From NCBI RefSeq assembly GCF_900105555.1, contig NZ_FNTZ01000001.1, forward strand, positions 3,103,501 through 3,167,500: 64,000 nt of DNA. Reading direction: 5' to 3'. The position numbers and the translations under genes are program-made. The notes below the pieces were generated by a model. The model made no database searches, was not told the origin of the DNA, and saw only the letters and a program-made list of their open reading frames with translations. How positions within the stretch are numbered: the stretch's first letter is position 1; every line of letters begins with the position of its first letter. The DNA is from Pseudomonas coleopterorum. GTDB taxonomy: Bacteria > Pseudomonadota > Gammaproteobacteria > Pseudomonadales > Pseudomonadaceae. Positions 26,431-39,418 of this stretch are shown here, piece after piece.

Positions 26431-27417
26431 TCAGGTCGCCGCCAACGGGGTCGCACCTGGCAGCAATGGCCGGTAAGGGTCGCTCAGCCAAGTACCGACC
26501 AGCGGCCAGACTTCAGCCTGGGCCTGGGGGCTGACCAACATGCGCACGTGATCGAAATCATCGCCGAAGCCCTCGCTGCGGCCCAGGTTGACGAACTGAT
26601 TGTGGCTGCCCGCGAACTGCTCGAAGAGGTCCCGGCAGGCCCAGCTCGGGTCCTGCAGGTCGCCTGCGGCGGCCACGGCCAGGATCGGCAGCTTCACCTC
26701 GTGCAACCCATCCCACCAATCACGCTGGCTGTCGCCGAAACGGCCGAACAGGCCTTTCCAGCGCAGCCATTCCAGGCCGACGCCCACGGGCTCGTCTTCC
26801 GGACCGCGCTTGAGCCGGGCGCCGGAAATGTGCGGATAACGCTTGAGCAACAAGCGACCGGCCCAGTTCACGGGTGGAATCCGCAGTGGCCAGTGGCGAC
26901 GGCTGACCTGCGCGCCGAACAGCGCTGCGGAGGCGGCCAGGTCGCCTTGCAGATAGCCGCCTCCCAGGGCCGCTGCCAAGGTGATACCGCCGAGCGAATG
27001 CCCGACCCAGTGCGGCGTCTGGGCGCTGACCTCGGCGACGAACGCACCGATCACCGGCAGATCGTACCGGGCATAGTCGGCCACGGTGTTGCTGGCGTAC
27101 TGCTGGTTGCGCGGCGACAGGCCGTGCCCGCGCATTTCGGCGATCCAGACATCGAAGCCACGACGCGCCAGCCAGGGCCCCAGGCCGATGCCCTTGGGCG
27201 AGTACCAGAAGCGCCGGTTGGAAAAGCTGCCATGCAGGAGGATCACCGGCACTCCGCGGGCGCCGGGCTGATCGGCCAGGCCCAGGCGCGTCAACGCCAG
27301 CTCGACGCTGGGGTCGGGGCTGTTGGCGGCCTTGATGCGGTAGATGTCTTCGCTGAGGTCGCCGCGACGCTCGGCACTGAGCAGCGCGACGGGAAAGAGG
27401 GTACTGCTGCTTTGCAT
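26431..27417 (-). CDS. Alpha/beta-hydrolase, esterase-like
   Basis: A 328-residue hydrolase. The oxyanion/HG region reads PVILLHGSFSNRRFWYSPKG, the nucleophile elbow GHSLGG (in HWVGHSLGGITLAAAL) supplies the serine, and a candidate histidine lies in the GSHNQFVNLG segment near residue 280. There is no signal peptide, so it is probably cytoplasmic. The gene lies between ppsA and rraA, as in other pseudomonads. The substrate is unknown. Confidence 0.85.
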   Translation of the reverse strand: MQSSSTLFPVALLSAERRGDLSEDIYRIKAANSPDPSVELALTRLGLADQPGARGVPVILLHGSFSNRRFWYSPKGIGLGPWLARRGFDVWIAEMRGHGLSPRNQQYASNTVADYARYDLPVIGAFVAEVSAQTPHWVGHSLGGITLAAALGGGYLQGDLAASAALFGAQVSRRHWPLRIPPVNWAGRLLLKRYPHISGARLKRGPEDEPVGVGLEWLRWKGLFGRFGDSQRDWWDGLHEVKLPILAVAAAGDLQDPSWACRDLFEQFAGSHNQFVNLGRSEGFGDDFDHVRMLVSPQAQAEVWPLVGTWLSDPYRPLLPGATPLAAT

Positions 27418-27449
27418 AGGGCACTTGCATCTGAATGAATGAAACCGTA

Positions 27450-27526
27450 GCAGCGGCGCAAGCCGCGTAGCTTTTTGATTTGCCTTTGAAAAGCAAGATC
27501 ACAAGCTACGCGGCTTGCGCCGCTGC
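27450..27526. repeat. Long perfect inverted repeat (REP doublet type) between ppsA and the hydrolase
   Basis: Two 24-base arms, 27450-27473 and 27503-27526, are exact reverse complements (core GCGGCGCAAGCCGCGTAGC) around a 29-base loop. Each arm is itself partly palindromic, as in REPIN elements of Pseudomonas. CACAGGGGGAC just to the right resembles the flanks of the 54.8-55.1 kb array. Confidence 0.75.
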
Positions 27527-27578
27527 CACAGGGGGACCGGGTGTGTGGGAGGACACACCGGTCTGGGTGTTGCGGTGC

Positions 27579-29954
<2,376 letters not shown>

Positions 29955-30126
29955 GGTGATCTCTCCACTGACTGGGTTGGAAAAGCTCGGGTGCCCGGCG
30001 CGAATGAACGCACACGGGGGCTGTGGCCGCAGCCCTGGAAATGAACGAGAATGCCTGGCAATGCTGGCCATCAATCGGGCCTATCATATCCAAGAATCGT
30101 CAGTTGCTTAAGGGCCGGGGCGTACA

Positions 30127-30945
30127 ATGAAACGATCTGCATTCTTCATCTCCGACGGTACCGGCATTACCGCCGAAACGCTGGGGCAAAGTCTACTGGC
30201 GCAGTTCGAAAACATTACCTTCAGCAAGTTCACGCGGCCCTATATCGACAGCGTGGACAAGGCTCGGGCCATGGTACAGCAAATCAATAACTGCGCTGAC
30301 AAGGACGGCGTACGGCCAATCATCTTCGACACCATCGTCAATCAGGACATCCGCGAGATCCTGGCGACCTCCAACGGTTTCATGATCGATATTTTCTCGA
30401 CCTTCCTGGCGCCGCTGGAAATGGAGCTCAGCGCCCATTCCTCGTATTCGGTCGGCAAGTCTCACTCCATCGCCCACAACGCCAACTACATGGAGCGCAT
30501 CGAGGCGGTCAACTTCGCCCTGGACAACGACGACGGTGCCAGGACCCACTACTACGACAAGGCCGACCTGATCCTGGTAGGCGTTTCGCGCTGTGGCAAA
30601 ACCCCGACCTGCCTGTACATGGCCATGCAGTTCGGCATCCGCGCCGCCAACTACCCATTGACCGAGGACGACATGGAGCGCCTGCAGCTGCCGCCCGCGC
30701 TCAAGGCTCACCAGCACAAGCTGTTCGGCCTGACCATCGACCCCGACCGGTTGACCGCGATCCGTCACGAGCGCAAGCCGAACAGTCGCTACGCCAGCTT
30801 TGCCCAGTGCGAATTCGAGGTGCGCGAGGTGGAAGGCCTGTTCCGCCGGGAGAACATTCCCAACATCAATTCCACGCATTTTTCGGTGGAGGAAATCTCC
30901 GCGAAGATCCTCGTCGAAAAAGGCGTCGAACGGCGCTTCAAGTAG
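30127..30945 (+). CDS. ppsR: PEP synthase regulatory protein (bifunctional kinase/pyrophosphorylase)
   Basis: A 272-residue DUF299-type enzyme that inactivates PEP synthase by ADP-dependent threonine phosphorylation and reactivates it by phosphate-dependent removal. The P-loop-like motif [16 protein letters not shown] is around residues 155-170, and the N-terminal [13 protein letters not shown] is typical. Divergent from ppsA across a 172-base promoter region. Confidence 0.95.
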   Translation: MKRSAFFISDGTGITAETLGQSLLAQFENITFSKFTRPYIDSVDKARAMVQQINNCADKDGVRPIIFDTIVNQDIREILATSNGFMIDIFSTFLAPLEMELSAHSSYSVGKSHSIAHNANYMERIEAVNFALDNDDGARTHYYDKADLILVGVSRCGKTPTCLYMAMQFGIRAANYPLTEDDMERLQLPPALKAHQHKLFGLTIDPDRLTAIRHERKPNSRYASFAQCEFEVREVEGLFRRENIPNINSTHFSVEEISAKILVEKGVERRFK

Positions 30946-31126
30946 CTATTGCCAGGCACACCGGGCAGGCGCTCGGCGAACTTTCGGATGGTTCCAGACT
31001 CCAAGGCCTCGCCTGGCGGTGCCTGCGCTGGCGGCATGAAAGCACCGTGCTAGAATGCAGCGCTCCCTTCCTGTTACCCGCGGAACGTTTTCGCGGTGTC
31101 CGATTCGGTATTCATAATTTCAATTC

Positions 31127-31669
31127 ATGACTCTCAAGCCCCTCTCCCGCCTGCTCAGCCTCCTCTTCATTCCGGGCCTGAGCCTGGCCGCCGAAAAGAC
31201 CACCTACGGCTTGAACGAATACGCACAGCTGACCGACATCGACCTGCGGGTCGCGGCCAAGCTCGACACCGGCGCACTGACCGCCTCGCTCAGCGCCCGT
31301 GACATCAAGCGCTTCAAGCGCAACGGGCAATCCTGGGTGCGTTTCTATCTGGCCATCGACAACGCCCATTCCCACCCCATCGAACGGCCGCTGGTGCGCA
31401 TGAGCTCCATCAAGCGCCGTGCCGATGACTGCGAATGCAGCGCGCAGGAACGCAAGACTCACACCCAGCGACCGGTGATCGAACTCGACGTGTGCATGGG
31501 TCATACCCAGCGGCGCATCGAGGTCAACCTGACCGACCGCACCGCATTCGACTACCCGCTGCTGATCGGCTCCGACGCGCTGACCCGCTTCGATGCGCTG
31601 GTCGACCCCAGCCGCAAACACGCTGCCGGCAAACCTGCCTGCGCCACTGTCGCCAAAATCGCAGAGTAA
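31127..31669 (+). CDS. Periplasmic retropepsin-like aspartic protease (RimK-associated type)
   Basis: A 180-residue exported protein: signal peptide to about residue 22 (LLSLLFIPGLSLAA), then a single aspartic-protease fold domain with the motif D47-T-G-A50 in AAKLDTGALTASLSA, and paired cysteines in RADDCECSAQ. The family was earlier labelled an ATP-dependent zinc protease, but the DTGA motif argues for a retropepsin-type dimer. It is followed 5 bases later by a transglutaminase-like 7TM gene and then an ATP-grasp gene, a set that recurs in proteobacteria. Its substrate is not established. Confidence 0.82.
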   Translation: MTLKPLSRLLSLLFIPGLSLAAEKTTYGLNEYAQLTDIDLRVAAKLDTGALTASLSARDIKRFKRNGQSWVRFYLAIDNAHSHPIERPLVRMSSIKRRADDCECSAQERKTHTQRPVIELDVCMGHTQRRIEVNLTDRTAFDYPLLIGSDALTRFDALVDPSRKHAAGKPACATVAKIAE

Positions 31670-31674
31670 TTTCA

Positions 31675-33210
31675 ATGCGCGCGCTAACCCTGCACCTGAA
31701 GATCCTGATCACCGCGCTGGTGGCTCTGGGCATCGCCATCACGGCCTATCAGATTCTGGTCCTCGGCATTCCGGTGACCGAGGACGAAACCGACGATCTG
31801 TGGAACATCGATGCCAAGGTCGAGTTCGTCGCCAGCGCCAAGGACCCGGTGAAGGTGCAGATGTTCGTGCCGCCACTGAGCCGGGACTACGTGAGCCTCA
31901 ACGAGAGCTTCATCTCCAACAACTACGGGGTCAGCGTCAATCGCCTGGACGGCAACCGCAAGGTGACCTGGTCGGCCCGCCGCGCCTCGGGCAACCAGAC
32001 CCTGTATTACCGCCTGGTGCTGACCAAGCGCTACAGCGGTGAAAAGCCCAAGGTCAAGGGGCCCATCTTCCGCGACAGCCTGGCCGTGGAAGGCCCGGAG
32101 AAGATCGCCGCCGAGGCACTGCTGGCACCCATCCGCCAGCATTCGGCGGACGTCGAAACCTTCGTCGGCGAAACCATCAAGCGAGTCAACAACCTGGCCG
32201 ACGACAACGTCAAGCTGCTGCTGGCCGGTGACACCTCGACCCTGCACAAGGCGCGGATCGTCGACCTGCTGCTGTCCATCGCCCACGTGCCGATGGAAAA
32301 GGTCCATACCGTGCGCCTGCTGGCCGATCAGGCGCAGACGCCGGAACTGTGGCTGCGCAGCTTCAACGGCAGCGACTGGCTGTACTTCAACCCCGATACC
32401 GGCGAACAGGGCCTGCCCGAGGATCGCCTGCTGTGGTGGACGGGTGACGAGAACCTGGTCAGCGTGGAGGGCGGACGCAAGGCGACCGTGACCTTCACCA
32501 TGAACAACAGCGAGATGAACGCCATTCGCCTGGCCAAGCTGACCGACGAAAACACCGACGCCGACTTTCTCGAATACAGCCTCTACGGCCTGCCGCTGCA
32601 GACCCAGCAGACCTTCATGATCATGGTGATGATCCCGATCGGCGTGCTGGTCATCCTGATCCTGCGCAACCTGATCGGCATCCAGACCCTGGGCACCTTC
32701 ACCCCGGTGCTGATCGCCCTGGCGTTCCGCGAAACCCAACTGGGGTTCGGCATCATCCTGTTCACCGTGATCACCGCCCTGGGGCTGTCGCTGCGCTCGT
32801 ACCTGGAGCACCTGAAGTTGCAGATGCTGCCCAGGCTATCCGTGGTGCTCACCTTCGTCGTGGTGCTGATTGCCGCCATCAGCCTGTTCAGCCACAAGCT
32901 GGGCCTGGAGCGCGGGCTGTCGGTGGCGCTGTTCCCGATGGTGATCCTGACCATGACCATCGAGCGCCTGTCGATCACCTGGGAAGAACGCGGCAGCGGG
33001 CACGCCTTGAAGGTCGCCGTGGGTACGCTGTTCGCCGCGTCCCTGGCGCACATCCTGATGAGCGTTCCGGAACTGGTGTACTTCGTGTTCACCTTCCCAG
33101 CGATCCTGCTGATTCTTGTCGGTTTCATGCTTGCCATGGGCCGCTACCGGGGCTACCGCCTGACCGAACTGGTTCGTTTCAAGGCATTCCTCAAGCAGGC
33201 CGACTCCTGA
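31675..33210 (+). CDS. Inactive transglutaminase-like protein with seven membrane helices
   Basis: A 511-residue protein. One N-terminal membrane span (ILITALVALGIAITAYQILV) is followed by a periplasmic domain with a transglutaminase-like part (roughly residues 155-280, including ELWLRSFNGSDWLYFNPDTG) that lacks the usual catalytic Cys, and then seven membrane helices from about residue 315 (TFMIMVMIPIGVLVILIL onward). The ATG at 31675 is chosen since the frame further upstream only shadows the protease gene. Its stop overlaps the ATP-grasp gene start. It is likely the membrane scaffold of the three-gene system. Confidence 0.82.
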   Translation: MRALTLHLKILITALVALGIAITAYQILVLGIPVTEDETDDLWNIDAKVEFVASAKDPVKVQMFVPPLSRDYVSLNESFISNNYGVSVNRLDGNRKVTWSARRASGNQTLYYRLVLTKRYSGEKPKVKGPIFRDSLAVEGPEKIAAEALLAPIRQHSADVETFVGETIKRVNNLADDNVKLLLAGDTSTLHKARIVDLLLSIAHVPMEKVHTVRLLADQAQTPELWLRSFNGSDWLYFNPDTGEQGLPEDRLLWWTGDENLVSVEGGRKATVTFTMNNSEMNAIRLAKLTDENTDADFLEYSLYGLPLQTQQTFMIMVMIPIGVLVILILRNLIGIQTLGTFTPVLIALAFRETQLGFGIILFTVITALGLSLRSYLEHLKLQMLPRLSVVLTFVVVLIAAISLFSHKLGLERGLSVALFPMVILTMTIERLSITWEERGSGHALKVAVGTLFAASLAHILMSVPELVYFVFTFPAILLILVGFMLAMGRYRGYRLTELVRFKAFLKQADS

Positions 33211-34196
33211 TGTTCGGTTTGTGGAAGACCTGGAAGGCGCTGGAAGCCCGCGGCATCATGGGCATCAATCGGCGCAACGCCGACTATGTGCTCAAGTACA
33301 ACCGGCGCAGCCTCTATCCCATCGTCGATGACAAGATCATCACCAAGGAGCGCGCCATCGCCGCAGGCATTCACGTGCCTGAGATGTTCGGGGTCATTTC
33401 CACGGAAAAACAGATCGACCGACTGGACGAGATCATCGGCGGGCGCAGTGACTTCGTGGTCAAGCCCGCCCAAGGGGCTGGCGGTGACGGCATCCTGGTG
33501 GTCGCCGACCGCTTCGAGGAGCGCTTTCGCACCGTGTCGGGCAAGATCATCAGCCGCGCCGACATCGAGCACCAGATCTCCAGCATTCTCACCGGCCTGT
33601 ATTCACTGGGTGGGCACCGCGATCGCGCGCTGATCGAATACCGGGTGATTCCCGACCAGATCTTCAAGAGCATCAGCTACGAAGGCGTGCCGGACATCCG
33701 CATCATCGTGCTCATGGGCTACCCGGTCATGGCCATGCTGCGCCTGCCGACCCGGCAATCGGGCGGCAAGGCCAACCTGCACCAGGGTGCCATTGGCGTG
33801 GGCGTCGACCTGGCCACCGGGGTGACCCTGCGCGGTACCTGGCTCAACAACATCATCAGCAAGCACCCCGACACCACCAACGCAGTGGACGGTGTGCAAC
33901 TGCCCAACTGGGACGGTTTCATGCGTCTGGCGGCGGGCTGCTACGAGCTCTGCGGACTGGGCTACATTGGCGTCGACATGGTCCTGGACCAGGAAAAAGG
34001 CCCGCTGATCCTGGAGCTCAACGCCCGCCCCGGGCTGAACATCCAGATCGCCAACGATTGCGGCCTGACCCTGCGCACCCAGGCCGTGGAAAAACACCTG
34101 GAAGAACTGGCCGCCGAAGGCCTCGTCGAAACCGTGGAAGAACGCACGCGGTTCGTCCAGGTGCTGTTCGGCCACGTGCCTGCCGTGACGAGCTGA
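33210..34196 (+). CDS. ATP-grasp ligase, alpha-L-glutamate ligase-like
   Basis: A 328-residue cytoplasmic ATP-grasp enzyme. ATP-binding segments are visible in DFVVKPAQGAGGDGILVVAD and the metal-binding end GPLILELNARPGLNIQIAN. RimK-type relatives join amino acids, often glutamate, to a peptide or protein. It is translationally coupled to the 7TM gene (TGATG). Together with the retropepsin-like protein it suggests a peptide or protein modification and processing route across the inner membrane; the acceptor is unknown. Confidence 0.85.
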   Translation: MFGLWKTWKALEARGIMGINRRNADYVLKYNRRSLYPIVDDKIITKERAIAAGIHVPEMFGVISTEKQIDRLDEIIGGRSDFVVKPAQGAGGDGILVVADRFEERFRTVSGKIISRADIEHQISSILTGLYSLGGHRDRALIEYRVIPDQIFKSISYEGVPDIRIIVLMGYPVMAMLRLPTRQSGGKANLHQGAIGVGVDLATGVTLRGTWLNNIISKHPDTTNAVDGVQLPNWDGFMRLAAGCYELCGLGYIGVDMVLDQEKGPLILELNARPGLNIQIANDCGLTLRTQAVEKHLEELAAEGLVETVEERTRFVQVLFGHVPAVTS

Positions 34197-34274
34197 GACC
34201 GGACGCCACACCGCCCGCACACGAGCGGCCGGGTGCATTACAATCCCAGCCCCGCCACTGGCCACCGATCAATC

Positions 34275-35618
34275 ATGCCGACCTGCTTGCTCCACGCCCT
34301 GCCCTACCTGGCCAATCCGGCGCCCTATTTCGCCGTGGTCCGCCACGCCCCCGGCGCGGTACTGCTCGACAGTGCGCAGCCGATTGCCCAACGCGGCCGC
34401 TTCGACCTGATCAGCGCCTGGCCTCTGCAGACGCTCAGCGTTCAACCCGATGAATCCGGCCAGCAGTATCTGCACCGTGCGCGCCAGGCATTGGCCGGAT
34501 TGGGTCAGGCGCAATTGCCCGATGGCTGCGAACTACCGTTCGCCGGCGGCCTGATCGGCTACCTGAGCTACGATTTCGGCCGCCGGCTGGAGAACCTGCC
34601 ACACCCCAACCACGACGATCTCGACCTGCCGCACGCCAGCCTCGGCCTGTATGGCTGGGCCCTGATCAGCGACCATCAGCGGCAGACCAGCCACCTGATG
34701 TTCCATCCCGCGCTGCAGGCCTGCGAACGGCAACGCCTGATCGAGCTGTTCGGCCAACCGGCCCGGGATCAGGCGCAGCCCTTCCGCTTGCAGTCGCCGA
34801 TGACGCCGGATCAGACCCCGGAGCAGTATCGACGGGCATTCGAGACGGTGCAGGCCTACATCCAGGCGGGCGATTGCTATCAGGTCAACCTTACCCAGCG
34901 CTTTCGTGCGGCCTGCGCCGGGGATCCCTGGACCGCCTATCAGGCAGTACGCGCCGCCTGCTCCACGCCGTTTTCCGGCTATCTGCAACTGAACACCGGC
35001 GCGGCCCTGTTGAGCTTCTCCCCGGAGCGCTTCATCAAGGTCACGGCCGGCCAGGTGGAAACCCGGCCGATCAAGGGCACCCGCCCGCGCAGCCTCGACC
35101 CTGAAGAGGATGCACGCCATGGCCGCGAACTGCTGGCCAGTGCCAAGGACCGCTCGGAAAACCTGATGATCGTCGACCTGCTGCGCAACGACCTGGGCCG
35201 CACCTGCCGGATCGGCTCGGTGCGGGTGCCGCAGCTGTTCGCCCTGGAAAGCTACCCGAACGTGCATCATCTTGTCAGCGCCGTCACCGGTGAGCTGGCA
35301 GCGGACAGGGACTGCCTGGACCTGATCGCAGGCAGCTTTCCCGGTGGTTCGATCACCGGCGCACCGAAGATCCGCGCTATGCAGATCATCGACGAAGTGG
35401 AACCGACCCAGCGTGCGATCTACTGCGGCTCGTTGCTGTACCTGGATGTGCGCGGCGAAATGGACAGCTCGATCGCTATCCGTACGCTACTGATCAAGGA
35501 CGACCAGGTGTGCTGCTGGGGCGGCGGCGCGATCGTGGCCGACTCCCAGTGGCAAGCCGAATACGAGGAATCGATCTTCAAGGTCAAGGTCTTGCTGGAC
35601 ACCCTGGCCGGGCTCTGA
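34275..35618 (+). CDS. pabB: Aminodeoxychorismate synthase component I
   Basis: Converts chorismate plus ammonia to aminodeoxychorismate for p-aminobenzoate and folate synthesis. The 447 residues carry the chorismate-binding core: NLTQRFRAACAGDPW, FSPERFIKV, RPIKGTRPRS, and the C-terminal GSFPGGSITGAPKIRAM. The PIKGT motif marks PabB rather than anthranilate synthase (PIAGT). Start ATG 34275 gives family length; TACAAT at about 34237 is a possible -10. A separate glutaminase subunit would be elsewhere. Confidence 0.94.
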   Translation: MPTCLLHALPYLANPAPYFAVVRHAPGAVLLDSAQPIAQRGRFDLISAWPLQTLSVQPDESGQQYLHRARQALAGLGQAQLPDGCELPFAGGLIGYLSYDFGRRLENLPHPNHDDLDLPHASLGLYGWALISDHQRQTSHLMFHPALQACERQRLIELFGQPARDQAQPFRLQSPMTPDQTPEQYRRAFETVQAYIQAGDCYQVNLTQRFRAACAGDPWTAYQAVRAACSTPFSGYLQLNTGAALLSFSPERFIKVTAGQVETRPIKGTRPRSLDPEEDARHGRELLASAKDRSENLMIVDLLRNDLGRTCRIGSVRVPQLFALESYPNVHHLVSAVTGELAADRDCLDLIAGSFPGGSITGAPKIRAMQIIDEVEPTQRAIYCGSLLYLDVRGEMDSSIAIRTLLIKDDQVCCWGGGAIVADSQWQAEYEESIFKVKVLLDTLAGL

Positions 35619-35700
35619 TCCCGGCCATGCCGCTGGGTGTTTTTTGTTACCATGGCGCCATATAGAGCGCCCAGCGCCACTTTGACCAGGAAGCCGCCTG

Positions 35701-36435
35701 ATGAGCCAGCCCTTCGATGTCGCCGAAATGGCGACGACCTACGCCAACAAGTCCCCCCAGGACATTCTCAAGCTCGCCTTCGCCCACTTCGGCGACGACC
35801 TCTGGATTTCCTTCAGCGGCGCCGAAGACGTGGTGCTGGTGGACATGGCCTGGAAACTGAACAAGAACGTCAAGGTGTTCAGCCTGGACACCGGTCGCCT
35901 GCACCCGGAAACCTACCGGTTCATCGAACAGGTGCGCGAGCACTACAAGATCACCATCGAACTGGTCTCACCGGACAATGCGTTGCTGGATCCTTTCGTC
36001 AAGGAAAAGGGCCTGTTCAGCTTCTATCGCGACGGCCACGGCGAGTGCTGCGGCATCCGCAAGATCGAACCGCTGCGGCGCAAGCTCTCGACCGTCAGCG
36101 CCTGGGCCACCGGCCAGCGGCGCGACCAGAGTCCCGGAACACGCAGCCAGGTCGCGGCAGTTGAGGTGGACGGCGCGTTCTCGACGCCTGAGCGCACGCT
36201 GTACAAGTTCAACCCCCTGGCGCAGATGAGCAGTGAAGAAGTGTGGGGTTACATCCGCATGCTGGAACTGCCCTACAACAGCCTGCACGAGCGCGGCTTC
36301 ATCAGCATTGGCTGCGAGCCGTGCACACGCCCGGTCCTGCCCAACCAGCACGAGCGCGAGGGGCGCTGGTGGTGGGAGGAAGCCACGCAGAAGGAATGTG
36401 GACTGCACGCAGGGAATCTGATCACCAAGGCCTGA
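35701..36435 (+). CDS. cysH: Adenylylsulfate (APS) reductase, 4Fe-4S type
   Basis: Reduces activated sulfate to sulfite with thioredoxin. The 244 residues have the cluster ligands Cys116-Cys117 (GECCGIRK) and Cys205/Cys208 (GCEPC), which mark the iron-sulfur APS-preferring form rather than enterobacterial PAPS reductase. The catalytic cysteine is Cys233 in KECGLH. The gene faces cysB, the activator of sulfur assimilation, across a hairpin that includes the cysH stop codon. Confidence 0.95.
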   Translation: MSQPFDVAEMATTYANKSPQDILKLAFAHFGDDLWISFSGAEDVVLVDMAWKLNKNVKVFSLDTGRLHPETYRFIEQVREHYKITIELVSPDNALLDPFVKEKGLFSFYRDGHGECCGIRKIEPLRRKLSTVSAWATGQRRDQSPGTRSQVAAVEVDGAFSTPERTLYKFNPLAQMSSEEVWGYIRMLELPYNSLHERGFISIGCEPCTRPVLPNQHEREGRWWWEEATQKECGLHAGNLITKA

Positions 36436-36468
36436 GCATCGCAGGCACATGGGCCTGCAATGCTCAGG
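36431..36468. terminator. Hairpin shared by convergent cysH and cysB
   Basis: CCTGAGCATCGCAGGC and GCCTGCAATGCTCAGG form a 16-base stem with one mismatch around ACATGG. It overlaps the cysH TGA and ends 12 bases from the cysB stop. There is no T-run, so if it terminates it probably works with other factors or as an RNA 3' end stabiliser. Confidence 0.6.
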
Positions 36469-36480
36469 CCCGTGGCGTGA

Positions 36481-37464
<984 letters not shown>

Positions 37465-37576
37465 TCACACAGGAAAACCGCCAGTCGTCGGCGAAGGGTT
37501 ATAACTATATTAAAGGTCCAGGCAATAAATCTAGAACTTTTTATTAAATTTGTAGGAAAAATAACCAGCTTGTCGC

Positions 37577-38077
37577 CTAGCTCTTCAGGCGACTGCGTTG
37601 CTCTGTGAGGGGTACCAGATAGACCGGCGCCGGGGACAGCTGCAACACGCGGGTCGCCGTGCGGCCCAGCGAAACATCGACGGTAGCCACCTGACTGTGG
37701 CTGCCCAGCACCAGCAGGTCCACTTTCAGGCGCTGGGCCTGATCGAGAATGACCTCGGCCGGATCGCCCTGAAGCACCCGCACGGCGCGGATCAAGGCAA
37801 GGTCTGGCTCGTCGTCGCCCAGGTCACTGCGCAGGCTTTGCAGAACCCTCGTTTCAATCCCCGCCATCACGGCGCTCAAGCCGTGGTTGTGCAGGCGATC
37901 CAGGGTGGACTCGTCCAGATAGCTCTGCAGCACCGATTCGGCGATCAGGCCCATGGGCTCGACGGCATGGATCACATACAGCTGCGCATTGAAGCTGCGC
38001 GCCAGGGCGACGGCGTGCTGCATGACGAATGGGGCGTACACCCCCAGGTCAGTGGCGTACAGCATGGAGCGGATCAT
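37577..38077 (-). CDS. Universal stress protein (UspA family)
   Basis: A 166-residue single UspA domain. The N-terminus reads MIRSMLYATDLGVYAPFVMQ and the nucleotide-binding loop LLVLGSHSQVATVDVSLGRT is the G-x2-G-x9-G(S/T)-type element, though with some variation. Start ATG 38077 follows GGAGGT. Probably a cytoplasmic stress-response protein; its partner is unknown. Divergent from aroG. Confidence 0.85.
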   Translation of the reverse strand: MIRSMLYATDLGVYAPFVMQHAVALARSFNAQLYVIHAVEPMGLIAESVLQSYLDESTLDRLHNHGLSAVMAGIETRVLQSLRSDLGDDEPDLALIRAVRVLQGDPAEVILDQAQRLKVDLLVLGSHSQVATVDVSLGRTATRVLQLSPAPVYLVPLTEQRSRLKS

Positions 38078-38290
38078 GCGACCTCCGAAGTGGCCAAGGC
38101 GACAGGGCACACTTGAGCGTAGCAGCGCCGTTCGCAGTGCACCGGTCGTCGGCAGAGCGATGGCACAAATGCGTTGTCGGCATGCGCTCTAACGCGCTAA
38201 GGTTCGACTCCCCCGCCGCTCATAATCATGCTGTGCCTCGCCGTGCGGGGTTCGCTGGCGGCCGGCACCCGTGACCTGACGAGTAACACG

Positions 38291-39364
38291 ATGGCTGACC
38301 TACCGATCGACGACCTTAACGTCGCCTCCAATGAAACCCTCATCACGCCTGCCCAGCTGAAGCGGGAAATTCCGCTCAGCGCCGCTGCGCACAAGACCGT
38401 CGCCGCTGGCCGTGAAGTGGTGCGCGATATCCTCGATGGGCGCGATCATCGCCTGTTCGTGGTCATCGGCCCCTGCTCGATCCACGACATCGATGCGGCG
38501 CACGAGTATGCCCGCCGCCTGAAGGCGCTGGCCGCCGAAGTATCGGACACCCTGTACCTGGTGATGCGCGTCTACTTCGAGAAGCCGCGCACCACGGTCG
38601 GCTGGAAAGGCCTGATCAACGATCCGTACCTGGATGACTCGTTCAAGATCCAGGATGGCCTGCACATCGGTCGGCAATTGCTGCTGGACCTAGCCGAGAT
38701 GGGCCTGCCTACCGCCACCGAAGCCCTTGACCCGATCTCGCCGCAGTACCTGCAGGACCTGATCAGTTGGTCGGCCATCGGCGCGCGCACCACCGAATCC
38801 CAGACCCACCGCGAAATGGCTTCGGGCCTGTCTTCGGCCGTGGGCTTCAAGAACGGTACCGATGGTGGCCTGACCGTGGCCATCAATGCCCTGCAGTCGG
38901 TGTCCAACCCTCACCGTTTCCTGGGAATCAACCAGGAAGGTGGCGTCTCCATCGTCACCACCAAGGGCAATGCCTACGGCCACGTGGTTCTGCGTGGTGG
39001 CAACGGCAAGCCCAACTATGATTCGGTCAGCGTGGCGGTGTGCGAGCAAGCGCTGGAGAAGGCCGGCATCAAGGCCAACATCATGGTCGACTGCAGCCAT
39101 GCCAACTCCAACAAGGACCCGGCGCTGCAACCTCTGGTGATGGAGAACGTGGCCAACCAGATTCTGGAGGGCAACCAGTCGATCATCGGCCTGATGGTGG
39201 AAAGCCATTTGAATTGGGGAAGCCAGTCGATACCCAAGGACTTGGGCGACCTGCAATACGGGGTGTCGGTCACCGATGCGTGCATCGACTGGGCCAGCAC
39301 CGAAAAGACGCTGCGCAGCATGCACGCGAAACTCAAGGATGTATTGCCAAAGCGTACGCGCTGA
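38291..39364 (+). CDS. aroG: 3-deoxy-7-phosphoheptulonate (DAHP) synthase, class I
   Basis: First enzyme of the shikimate pathway: condenses PEP and erythrose 4-phosphate. The 357 residues carry LFVVIGPCSIHD, RVYFEKPRTTVGWKG and the C-terminal metal-site segments DCSHANSNKDP and IGLMVESHLNWGSQS. Pseudomonads have several class I isozymes with different feedback inhibitors; the sequence does not tell me by eye which one. The symbol is used for the class. Confidence 0.92.
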   Translation: MADLPIDDLNVASNETLITPAQLKREIPLSAAAHKTVAAGREVVRDILDGRDHRLFVVIGPCSIHDIDAAHEYARRLKALAAEVSDTLYLVMRVYFEKPRTTVGWKGLINDPYLDDSFKIQDGLHIGRQLLLDLAEMGLPTATEALDPISPQYLQDLISWSAIGARTTESQTHREMASGLSSAVGFKNGTDGGLTVAINALQSVSNPHRFLGINQEGGVSIVTTKGNAYGHVVLRGGNGKPNYDSVSVAVCEQALEKAGIKANIMVDCSHANSNKDPALQPLVMENVANQILEGNQSIIGLMVESHLNWGSQSIPKDLGDLQYGVSVTDACIDWASTEKTLRSMHAKLKDVLPKRTR

Positions 39365-39418
39365 CCGTCAGTACCGGGTCAGTCGAACCTTCGCTGCCCC
39401 GGTACCCGGGGCACAGCG

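Noticed and set aside
38201..38220. GGTTCGACTCCCCCGCCGCT looks like the 3' end of a tRNA or tmRNA
   Set aside because: There is no pairing 5' acceptor half, no complete cloverleaf and no CCA, and the T-arm stem does not form.
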